From NCBI GenBank assembly GCA_029962745.1, contig CM057156.1, forward strand, positions 3,977,450 through 4,041,449: DNA of 64,000 bases, read 5' to 3'. Of the stretch, positions 46,519 through 57,600 are shown one piece after another. Under the pieces are notes generated by a model, which did not search any database, had not been told where the DNA came from, and saw nothing but the letters and a program-made list of their open reading frames with translations. Source of the DNA: Echinometra lucunter. Lineage: Eukaryota; Echinodermata; Echinoidea; Camarodonta; Echinometridae. The translations under genes were made by a program, and so were the position numbers. Every line of letters starts with the position of its first letter. Within the stretch, counting starts at the first letter, position 1.

Positions 46519-47084
46519 TTATTATTATTATTATTTTATTCGCGCTATACGGTATACATGGTATACGTAGTATTTAGCCGTAGTACTTAGCCGTCACACC
46601 GAGGGAGTTGCCCATGGTAGGCATTCGAGCTGGCCTGCTGAATACTAGTATTTTGGGGTAGGTGATTGTTTCATTGTGACGTAATTTCACAAATATTGTA
46701 CTGTTTGGAAATTTATGTCGTCATAAAATGTGACATCATTTTCTAAATAGTATACTTCCACTGCGTATCATGAGAAGTGCCATAGATGCCAATATTGTGA
46801 AATAGTTGATAATGCAAATGATCCAGTGAAGCTCCTTTAGTTAATCACTAGAGCATTGATTTTTTATCCAAAAATATAGTAATTATTATTACAATGATGA
46901 TGGTGATGGTGATGATGATGATGATGATTGTTATATCTCTGATCCAGTGAAGCTCCTTTAGTTAATCACTAGAGGATTGATTTTTTATCCAAAAATATAG
47001 TAATTATTATTACAATGATGATGGTGATGGTGATGATGATGATGAAGATTGTTATATCTCTGATACACTAGTATGTAGGGGCGT
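45195..47084. other. Rest of duplicated block, copy A; no gene seen
   Basis: Contains GATG-type repeats at about 45977-46090, a (TTC)n tract at about 46447-46516 and the duplicated ~120-base unit. Short ORFs only. Confidence 0.5.
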
Positions 47085-47327
47085 GTGTATTACCTTGGTT
47101 GGAAGGGTGTGTGCTTGCTAGTTGCTTGGCTGCTGGAAGTGAAGTGCAGCGTACTGGTACAGCAGTGGCATTCATCCTATAGTAGTGATGTAATGCAGGT
47201 GCATATATCTATTGTTCCATTGCCACTGGCTAGTTCTGCTATCATCCATTGGTACATGTATTTGCCCCCCCGGGGGGGGGGGCACTCACTATATGATGCG
47301 TGGTGGGTAGGTGCCGCGGAGAAGACC

Positions 47328-47827
47328 NNNNNNNNNNNNNNNNNNNNNNNNNNNNNNNNNNNNNNNNNNNNNNNNNNNNNNNNNNNNNNNNNNNNNNNNN
47401 NNNNNNNNNNNNNNNNNNNNNNNNNNNNNNNNNNNNNNNNNNNNNNNNNNNNNNNNNNNNNNNNNNNNNNNNNNNNNNNNNNNNNNNNNNNNNNNNNNNN
47501 NNNNNNNNNNNNNNNNNNNNNNNNNNNNNNNNNNNNNNNNNNNNNNNNNNNNNNNNNNNNNNNNNNNNNNNNNNNNNNNNNNNNNNNNNNNNNNNNNNNN
47601 NNNNNNNNNNNNNNNNNNNNNNNNNNNNNNNNNNNNNNNNNNNNNNNNNNNNNNNNNNNNNNNNNNNNNNNNNNNNNNNNNNNNNNNNNNNNNNNNNNNN
47701 NNNNNNNNNNNNNNNNNNNNNNNNNNNNNNNNNNNNNNNNNNNNNNNNNNNNNNNNNNNNNNNNNNNNNNNNNNNNNNNNNNNNNNNNNNNNNNNNNNNN
47801 NNNNNNNNNNNNNNNNNNNNNNNNNNN
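47328..47827. other. Assembly gap, 500 N
   Basis: Exactly 500 N, lying precisely between the two duplicated copies. Just before it is a C/G-run with GGCACTCACTATATGATGCG, the start of a sequence absent from copy B. Confidence 1.
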
Positions 47828-48465
47828 CCTTGCCGTAATAGACAGAGCACTGTATGTTGCCTTTAGTTACTGTAGTTCCATCTTTGATATGAATTTTTTA
47901 AACTTTTGAATGTCGTTTAGAGTTGGGATAATCTATGTATAATGTTTACACGTCTCTTTTAATACCCACCATGAGTTCGAACAGGGATAATGGACCTGGG
48001 TAGTGTTTCTATTAAAGTTTGACTCTAATTGAGTCGTGCTTAAGCGCCAATGCGCCAATGCGCCAATAACGCGTAATCTCATCGATAGACTTCCCAACCT
48101 CACTTCCCCTGAGCATGATCTGACCAGTGCGGTGATGCGTAATATACTCTTTGTGAAATACCCCCCCCCCCCCCGTGTATTATATGAATAAGCCCTTTTA
48201 TTCGAAGTAAAGACTTGATACAACAACATCATTGTGCTGCTTGATTGGAAATATGTGCCATTTTTCACATAAATTCGTTGATTACTGTGAGCATGGTGAC
48301 AACAGCTAAAGTAATCGCTTATTAACTTGGCAGCACCAGGACATCTAGACTCATTTTCTTTAAACATTTCACAGACTAGTTTATATTTATATGTTTGTTT
48401 TATATATCGATATGTGTCTCTTTAATACGAAAATTAAAATCAAACCAAACCAAACCAAACATGAA

Positions 48466-49083
48466 GGTTTGTTTTCAGAACCCCGAAAATAGGGAAAATA
48501 GCAGATAAAATCAAATTTATACAGAAACAAAATAATATCCGCTTAAAATCATTCCAGGACAAAAATATGTTTTCTTTAATTGTTTATTGTAGATTTAATT
48601 GTAATGTATGTCATTAACTTTTTGCCTTTTCCCTTCAAGATAGTTGAGTCGTGTACAAGCTTCGAAAAAGTTTTGCATGCGCAAATGAGTAAACAAATTT
48701 TTGCAAGTCTATTGCTTTGTTTTCAGATGTAATTTTTCATTTTTCATTTGTTCATTCATTCATTTGTTCATTCATTCATTCATTCATTTGTTCATTCATT
48801 CATTTATTCATTTGTTCATTAATTCATTCATTTGTTCAATCATTCATTTATTTGTTCATTCATTATTTATTTATTCATTCATTCATTTTCCTCTCGTGGG
48901 GTGTGACACCCTAAAAGCAAAATCTGCTTTCCATAATGGTTCACCAAAATTTACCCCCCCCCCCAAAAAAAAAAAAAAAAACAGAAAAGAAAAACAAACA
49001 AACAAAAATAAACCAAACCACAAATACATTTGAAATTGTTAATTCATACATGTAAATGATAAGAGGCTAATCACAAGAAATGA
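48466..49083. mobile_element. Insertion private to copy B, unclassified
   Basis: Copy A reads AAGCATGAAGAAGAACG where copy B has CATGAAGGTTTG, then about 600 extra bases, then ATGAAAAAGAAGAACG. The insert contains an (ATTC)n tract at about 48745-48890 and a C-run/A-run. The boundaries lack obvious inverted ends, so the type is open. Confidence 0.6.
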
Positions 49084-50461
49084 AAAAGAAGAACGTGATA
49101 CAAAATGACACGAAAGAAGAATAGCATCACCTGTTCACTATAGCAATGCATGTTTTCATACAGTACAAACTCATTGCCTCTCAAACACAAAGCAGGTGCT
49201 ATGTCAGAAATTCTCCAGCATCACAGCGAAAATATAGATAGTGACACTCTGTTGCATGAAAACATACGATGCTATTAGTAGTAGGTGTTCAAATGAGAAA
49301 TTGGTAGAAACCATTCTGTTCTGTTTGGGTTATTCTGGGCGACTGACGATTAACTGATGATGTCATTGGGAGAATGAGACTCCAGAGAGTCTTTTAGAGG
49401 CAGAGCTTACTAGGGGAAATGAAATAATTGCAAAATAATAATTATTCAGATCAAATAGTTATAAATTGGTTGATGAACAGAAAAATACAAATCGACAAAT
49501 ATCAACATGTACCTAGATGTCATGCACACTTAGAATTAAAGGTTCAATTTTGCACCCTGAATACAACACTGGCAGCATCTTTTTGGGTGCAATCTTGCAC
49601 TCTACTAGTCCACTGCCTGGACTGTTCTCTATGATCCGTGAGCTCACACATCAGCAACACCATGACCATCATATACATGTATGTACACAAATTAAGTGCA
49701 CGTACGGAAACACAGCCTGAGAAGCGGGGAAGGTGAATTCGTGGGGAAGGTGAATTCGTGGGGATACCACATCAGCGCGCGCACACGCATGCTAGGGAAT
49801 TAGTGACAGTTTAAAACGAACAGCAGCTGCTCTAGCACTCTACATGAATAAGGTGCAGAAATGCACCCTTTTGTAGTTATTTGCACCCAAAATTCCTGTC
49901 TCCACCCATAAAGGTGCAACTTCGCACCTTTAAGGGCGCAGACATTTTTAGATTCTAAAGGTGCAAATTCGCACCTTTCCTATAGGGTACAACTCTAAAC
50001 CCTTAAGGGTGCAAAATGTAGCTCACTTCCCCCCTTAAGGGTGCAAAATTTAGCTCACTGCACCCTTAAAGTGCTTAGGGTGCAAAGTTGTACCCATAAG
50101 GAGCTCCCAGTGTTGCATTTGAAGGGTGTAAATTAGAACCTTTTTTCTTAGTATGTGGGGGGCCCTTTAAAGTCTGGCTTCATAATCTACAAGGCCTAAC
50201 TGAGATCTCACTTCGTGCCGTTTCATTTTTAAAGATGTGCACCATTAATGAAATATAATGAAATTCTACTACTTGCAGTACTTTCCTCACTGACTGGTTA
50301 ATTATCTTTTTTCTTTACTGTGAATTTGTCTTGGCAGTGCGTCCCCACCCCACTCCACCCCATTTTCATTAGAATGCAAGGAAAATTTTGAAAAATAAAA
50401 ACGATCACACACCAGTTACCCCGTCGTTTTCAAGTTGATGCCCTTGATACTCGTTACTACA

Positions 50462-50768
50462 CAGGCGCGTAGCCAGGGGGCGATGGGGGCTGTCGCCCCC
50501 CCCCCAAAAAAAAAAAAACCAAAACGCCACCCCCCCCCAAAAAAAAGAAAGAAAAAGGAAAAAACAAAAGCGTGAGTGAGAAAAGAAGAAAGTAAGAGAA
50601 CGTACGAAGAGCGGGAGCAGACAAGGAACAATGACAAAGAAACGTCGGAGCTCCCTGCACCCTCCCCCCCCCCCCCCCAGGGAGCGCGCTTCGCGCGCTC
50701 AGTAAGTGATTCGCATGCTTCACGTGCTCTCTACCGCCCCCTAAAATGAAATCCTAGCTACGCCACTG
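50462..50768. mobile_element. hAT-type element with GGCGTAGC ends, copy B
   Basis: The ends CAGGCGCGTAGCCAGG and CCTAGCTACGCCACTG are inverted with few mismatches. CTAGTACA follows on the right (50769-50776), and a decayed version (TTACTACA) precedes it. Related ends occur at 2627-2783. Confidence 0.7.
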
Positions 50769-52851
50769 CTAGTACATCCTGTTCTCTTTACCCCAGCGTG
50801 TTTACATGATGTAGCTTGGGAACTGCAACTGTCTCATAGTGACACCTAACAAATTTTCATTTGTACGCGCTGTAAAATGACTGGTTAATTTCTTCCGGCT
50901 CTCATTGAAGCAATTCGCTTAGTGAGGGCTCCGTGATGAAAAGTCAAAGTCATCATTTCACTTGTTCGATTCGATTGAATAGATTACAACTGTTGGACAT
51001 CGATGTAGGCCTACAGTGAGTTCAGAAATTGAAAAAGAACACATTGCCCTCTTTTTTATGATTTCGCTCTTCTCTTCTTGCAGATACGCATTACCGTTTG
51101 GTTGTTTGTTTTTTGTCAACACAACTCCGGTGAAAATAAATTTTAATGTGATATCCCGAAAAGAGGGTGCAGCATCTCGTCCTTAACAGCAATCTTCAGA
51201 AGCTTGACCAAACTGGTAAGTAGGCAACTTTATTCTTAAATCAATCAATCTGGAAAAATTATTAACCCCTAACTAAATCATTTGCTTCATGAACTTAAAG
51301 TTTGTTTACATACTGCATGATATAACAGGCATTTTAGAGGTCTTATAATGAGCGAATAGAGAAAAATATTACGAAAATGGAAGAGATATGATAGTTTGCC
51401 TCGGATGTCGTCCGCAGTGCTACAGGCTGCCATCCTCAGGGAGGACGGCGCCCACACGACTTGATGTACAATAGCGCCCAAATTAAGTTTAGAGTTAGTA
51501 GACATTCCAAAAGTCATGCTGAGAATGGTTTCTGGGAGCGAACTCCATCCCGGCTAAGGCCGTCAAATGATGATGATGATGATGATGATGACATGATACT
51601 GCTGCTGCTGATGATGGTGATGATGACAACGATGGTGATAATGATGTTGATGGTGATTGTGATGGTAATGATGAAGATGATGATGATAATAATTATTAAT
51701 ATCATTATGATCATTGTGATGCTGATGGTGATGATGATAATGATAATATACCAATATACTTTGCCTGGAGAGTTTCAGATTAAAACTATGGGCAAGAAAT
51801 AGCTCCGAAATAGTACTCTTACTGAAGGGATCAGGCTTAGGCTCAACGTGAGCCCATAGTTCTCAGCAAAACGTCGAAATGAAGGCAGAGTATATTTGTT
51901 TTATATTTCGGATAAAAAATCAAACATGAGAAGGAAATAACAAAATGGCTTGCCTTTTATTCTCTTTGGTGGTCTTGTGCTCATATTTTCATCTCCAAAA
52001 TTAATCAAAGCCAAGTTTTAACAGGAAGAAAAATGTCACTCTAGTCTCAACATATTTACACTATTTACATCCTTTCGTTAGTTGGTTTCTCTTTTCTTCA
52101 TCTTCTCCTTCTTCTCTTATTCTTCTTCTTCTTCTTCTTCTTCTTCTTCTTCTTCTTCTTCTTCTTCTTCTTCTTCTTCTTCTTCTTCTTTTATTCGCGC
52201 TATACGGTATACATGGTATACGTAGTATTTAGCCGTAGTACTTAGCTGTCACACCGAGGGAGTTGCCCATGGTAGGCATTCGAGCTGGCCTGCTGAATAC
52301 TAGTATTTTGGGGTAGGTGATTGTTTCATTGTGACGTAATTTCACAAATATTGTACTGTTTGAAAATTTATGTCGTCATGAAATGTGACATCATTTTCTA
52401 AATATCATACTTCTACCGTGTAGTCATGAAAAGTGCCATAGATGCCAATATTGTGAAATAGTTGATAATGCAAATGATCCAGTGAAGCTCCTTTAGTTAA
52501 TCACTAGAGGATTGATTTTTATCCAAAAATATAATTATTATTATTACAATGATGATGGTGATGGTGATGATGATGATGATTGTTATATCTCTGATACACT
52601 AGTATGTAGGGGCCTGTGTATTACCTTGGTTGGAAGGGTGTGTCCTTGCTAGCTGCTTGGCTGCTGGAAGTGAAGTGCAGCGTATTGGTACAGCAGTGGC
52701 ATTCATCCTATAGTAGTGATGTAATGCAGGTGCATACATCTATTGTTCCATTGCCACTGGCTAGTTCTGCTAAAATCTATTGGTACATGTATTTGCATAA
52801 CAGTTATGCTCTGAGTTGCTCTCTGCCAGCTGGTATGTCTATTGTGTTCTA

Positions 52852-53613
52852 AACACAACAAAAAAAGTAACTCCCCCCTAATTCAAAATGGCATAACTTT
52901 TTAACGAAAAAATTTTGAGCAAAATAATTTGGCAGGAGTGTTTCTACACTTATGGACTAATTTCTATGTGAAAATGAGAATGATCCGTCAAGTCATGCAT
53001 GAGTGAGCAAACATTAAAGGCAAAAATGTCACTTTTCAAAAGTCACATGTCATTTTGGGGCTCTGTGAAACAAACCTTTGGCGAATTTGAATTCTTCCAT
53101 TGTTTGGCCAAGTCATGCCTATCCCTGACACTTTTCATGTTTATCACAGTTCGGTGGACACAGATTTTTTTAAAGAAAAATGATGTTCAGCCCTCCTAAA
53201 TCTGCAAAATCCATTCAGTTTGTGGAAAAAACTAACATGAGTCAGCACATTACGTGAAAATACCAGGTAGTCGTTTTTCCGACATTAAACAGTAAATTTT
53301 CAGCATTTCTTGCTTCATCGTTAGCAATTTTGTCACTCAACCATGACACAACCTCGAAAAACATCAACAGCACTTAAACAAATGCCAGAAAAAAATCTCG
53401 TTTCACAAACCCCCCAAAGTGACTCTTGTGACTTTTGAAAATTGACATTTTTGCCTTTAATGTCTGCTCACTCATGCATGACTCGACAGATCAATCTCAT
53501 TTTCAAACAGAAGTTAGTCAATAAGTGTAGGAACACTCCTGCCAAATTATTTTCCTAAAAATATCTCCGTTATGCTATTTTGAATTAAGGGGGGGTTACT
53601 TTTTTGTTGTGTT
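52852..53613. mobile_element. DNA element with ~210-bp inverted ends and TA target
   Basis: The left arm (52852 to about 53070) and right arm (about 53398 to 53613) are inverted copies. They begin AACACAACAAAAAAAGTAAC and share AATTCAAAATGGCATAAC and CATGCATGAGTGAGCAAACA-like phrases with about 10% difference. TA lies on both sides (52850-52851, 53614-53615). The TA target suggests the Tc1/mariner superfamily. No transposase; it could fold into a long hairpin. Confidence 0.8.
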
Positions 53614-53617
53614 TATA

Positions 53618-54600
53618 TTCATAACAATGATGATGATGATGATGGTGATGGTAGTGATGATAATAATGATGATGATGGTGATGGTAATGATGGTGATGGT
53701 GGTGATGATGATGATGATGATGACGCTAATGGTAATGATTATGGTCATGGTAATGATGATGATAATGATGATATTGATGGTTATGATCAAGATGATGGTG
53801 GTGATGGTGATGATGGTGATAGTAATGATTATGATTGTGATTATAATGATAATAATAATGTATAGTTTTTGTATAGCGCATAACACATTACAGGTGTATG
53901 TCCCTATGCTCTTTAAGAGAGAGAGAGAGAGAGAGAGAGGGAAAAGAAATAATTGAAAGATAGGTTACTGATTTTACTTTGTTTAACCAAGACACATTTT
54001 GAATAAGTGTGTTTTAAGTGCAGATTTGAACTTATCTATTGTGTTTATGTTTCTTAGAGAGTTTGGGAGGTTATTCCATAAAACTGAGGCAGCAGTTATT
54101 TTCATTATCATGATGATTACGATGAAATAATGAGGATGATGATGGTGATGGTAACGATGATGGTGGTGGTGATGAGGGGATGATGATGATGGTGGTGGTG
54201 GTGGTGGTGATGGTAGTGGTGATGATGATAATGATGATTGTGATGGTAGTGATGATGATGATGATGATGGTGATATGGTAATGATGATGATGATGGTAAT
54301 GATGGTGATGATGATGATGATGATGATGGTGTTGCTAATGGTGATGATTATGGTAATGGTAATGATGATTATAATTATGATGATGATGATGATAATGATG
54401 CTGATGGTAATGATCAAGATGATGGTGGTGGTACTGATGATGGTGATAATGATGATGGTAATAATAATGATTATGATGATGATGGTGATGATAATAATTA
54501 TTTTCATTATCATCATGATGATGATGATGGCGATGAAACAATGAGAATGGTGATAGTGATGGTATTAAATGATGATGATGTTGATGATGATGATCGTGCA
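53618..54600. repeat. GATG/GATGGTGAT microsatellite field
   Basis: Two tracts (about 53625-53865 and 54125-54600) of GATGATGGTGATGGTAATGA-like sequence. They surround a non-repetitive stretch at 53870-54110. The long Met/Val- or Ile/Thr/His-rich ORFs in them are repeat artefacts. Confidence 0.95.
53983..54095 (-). pseudogene. LINE ORF2 C-terminal tail fragment
   Basis: The minus strand reads AASVLWNNLPNSLRNINTID followed by KFKSALKTHLFKMCLG and a stop. This is the standard C-terminal signature of CR1/L2/RTE-type LINE proteins (LWN-LP--LR, FKS-LKT-LF). Only this tail survives within the GATG field. Confidence 0.75.
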
Positions 54601-54676
54601 ATATAAATGGTCACACCGAATTTATGTCGATAATGACCATATTTCCGGTTTTTTTTGCGATTCTACACAGGAAAAG

Positions 54677-57600
54677 ATGATACGCTTGAAGTTCATGTAT
54701 ACCATCGTAACCTGTGTGTCCTTTGGTAGGTATATTTGCGGTTACATTTTTCATATCCATGAGCGTGGACATCGATTATATTTCATTTTTTGCCTTTGAC
54801 TAATGACCTTCTTCCGCCATTTCTCATTCATTTTAATATTTGTATATTGATCGACTGCCATTTTGTGTATTGTTGTAGTTGTTATTTTTGGTGTTGTTAG
54901 TGTCGCTTTTTTAAATTTTTTTCATTGCATTGTTATTTAAGTTATTCTTAGACTTCTGTGTCATATTGCGAACATTTTAACATTTGGTCTGATTTCAAAT
55001 CGCTTTCCTTCTATTTCTGTTTTTTACATTTTCTTTTAAAATCTTGTAGTCTTGCTTGTGTCATCTGAAGTGAGCCATGGGACAAAGACAAAGTCATGTT
55101 GTTCGGATGGACTTGGCTTAAACTACACCTTACCAATGTTCAACGAGTGTAAGAAGAAACAACATCCCAATGGCAACATGGTACAGACTATTCCCAAGCT
55201 TATTCCTGCTTCATCTGTTGATGGCGGATGTCCCAGAAGGAAGAGTAAACTCAACATCCCTCCAGGACATCGAGTGTGCAGATTCCCTGGTAAATGGACT
55301 AGTACTACACCTTCTTAACCGTTACATTCATTCTTCTCACGGCTGACTTATTCGTCCATCTTATTCTTATAAAAAGCATCACACTTCTTTTCACGGCCCT
55401 GTTAAGAACCAATGGAAAATTAGCTAAGGAAAACTTAGGACTAAGACGCAACAAACAGGCTTTACGACTTTGACTTTATTTTAAGTATTTTAATCAATTC
55501 ATAATCCTTTTCTTGCATTCATTAGAAATACCAAAAGCTCATATATATATATACCAATATTGCATAGAGCGAAATCAATTGTTTCTTTCACACTCTGTGA
55601 TGTAAGAAAAGCAATAATGCATTTTACTCAACTACCTACGAACCAGTAGAAAAATAATTGACCATAATATGCCTGACACTAGCACGAACTCATTAAACAA
55701 ACATCCACACACTCATTCCACTCATGCAAGCAGGGAAAATAAATATTCGAAAAAAACCTGAGGATATATCAGTTCGCGGTAGGGGCCCCGTAATACGACG
55801 AAACTGCGAACAAAAAGTCACTAAGGCTGTGTAGTCGAATGAAGATGCCTGCACGATGCGACGATGTCGGTGTCATAGTCGACGACTCACGATGACCACT
55901 GGCGACGACTCGTCAACGACGACCACTGGCGGCGACTCGCCATGACCACTGACGTCACCCTCAGATCAGTCGGTTTATGTAGACCTACTGTCGGGTGGAC
56001 TCCAAGGGAGAGCAGTTCAATCCCGCAAATAAAACTCACCGCATATGAGTTTTCCTAACTGAAGAATACGATGATTACATACAACGGATGCCAAGTTCGA
56101 CATCTTTCAGTACAGGCAGACTCTGGCTAGCAAACGATAAATAACAGCTTGTTCATGCCATCAAAAACTGAACAGGACACAACTCAATTCAACCAAGGCA
56201 GAAAACGCAATGCCTGTTTCACTATACGAAACCACTAACAGCCTTGCCCGACTCAGCACTACGGGCGTGGCTCATGACCTTTACCCTTATTTCCTTTCTT
56301 AATTCATACACTCACAGATTACTCTAAGATTACGTTTGTCAGTAAGAACAGAAAATGCTAACACTGAATGGCTTAATACTGATACACCTACTTATCAATT
56401 AGCATAAGTTGGCATAGGCAAGCGGTACGTAGAGAAAAAGCACTATTCATTGGAAAAGATGCCAGCTCTAGCGATCGCCTTGTAGGCACGCTACACACCT
56501 GTTATAATTTTAAAGACGCTCGATCTTGAAACTAGGATACACCAATAAACAATTTTATTTTGGAAACGAGCAACTCCTCGAAGTAACTGGGGAAAATAAA
56601 TATAAATGTTAATTTTTAACGTTTACCTGTGACACTTCTACCCAAGTGGTAGTAGGGTAGTGAGGCTTTAACCTCCCGTTTGGAGGTTTCCTTGAAGTTT
56701 TGAAAGTATTCATTGAGCTTCCAGTGTAGATCGATGTTAATTTGCTCGATGTTATGATTTATTTTTGTCATCGGGTTGCTCCTGTATTAAGTCTATGTTG
56801 GAGTGAAGTAATTCAGCAGTCAACCGGTTAAGCAAGATACTAAAAAGATCTCGGTTCAATTTTGAGCCGCAATCCGATGGACAATATCCTGACATAACAT
56901 ATCTGAATGTTTATCAAAAAGTATATCCTACCTTAGTAGCTTGTCATAAAATATTATCTCTCCGATAATTAAGTTATTTTCATGGTAAATAATAGCTCAT
57001 CAGTCTAACATAACTTATTCATAACTCTACTGCCGGACATGACAGAATGAAAAAAGGTTTTTGAAAAGTTATGTCAAAATGGCTTTTTTCCAAGTTTGGC
57101 CTGAGGCAAAGAGAGTGCTTCAAAAGCAAAATTCCAATTCAAACCGAACCAAGGCATTTAACAAACAATCTTATGCTGTTGTCAGGTATTTGTCATAATT
57201 TGAGAAGATATAAGATAATTATTGTATAGCATGCAGGAAATCTACTTTCAGTCATGTCAGTGGAATACAATTCTTTAAAAAACCTTCCCCATATATGGCA
57301 GGATTATTATGTTCATAAAACACAACATGGAAGAGGCACAGGAAGTCCAATTTCTCGTTAGAAGGGATGCCAACTCCTAGCCCCCACTAACTCAAAATGT
57401 TTGTCAAATTGTCCAATTATTGCATAAACAAACACTCAAACAAACAACTAAATCACTCACTGAAGAAAGAAATAATCAGGCTTCCTTTTTCACTATGATT
57501 TCTGGGGCTACATTTTTGATGGCAGGTTTAGCGATGTATATTGTCTTTAATGTTACTAATGTAATTAGAGGGGCTTTGCATCAATTGTCTACACTCTTAA

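Larger units (their letters stand above)
41594..47265. repeat. Duplicated block, copy A
   Basis: From CCTTGCCGTAATAGACAG to GGTACATGTATTTGC this matches 47828-52796 in order and orientation with a few percent of differences. Copy A alone carries the 1347-bp hAT-like insert at 41739-43085 and a second copy of a ~120-base unit (46819-46938, 46939-47063). No host gene is recognised in it. It contains the GGTGCA-rich repeat, a hAT-type element, a TTC tract and GATG-type repeats. The left breakpoint may extend beyond the first matched base because the gap hides the other copy. Confidence 0.9.
47828..52796. repeat. Duplicated block, copy B
   Basis: Collinear with 41594-47265. It starts at the first base after the gap. 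It lacks the hAT-like insert and has one rather than two of the ~120-base unit, but carries a private ~620-base insertion at about 48466-49083 and a longer (TTC)n tract at about 52125-52190. Confidence 0.9.

Noticed and set aside
53609..54544. Long Met/Val/Ile/His-rich ORFs on both strands
   Set aside because: They are translations of the GATG/GGTGAT microsatellite; composition follows the repeat and all frames stay open for the same reason.
55760..56640. Possible solo LTR in EGF intron 2
   Set aside because: A TGTCACAG start on the minus strand is suggestive, but no matching CA end or target duplication could be found.
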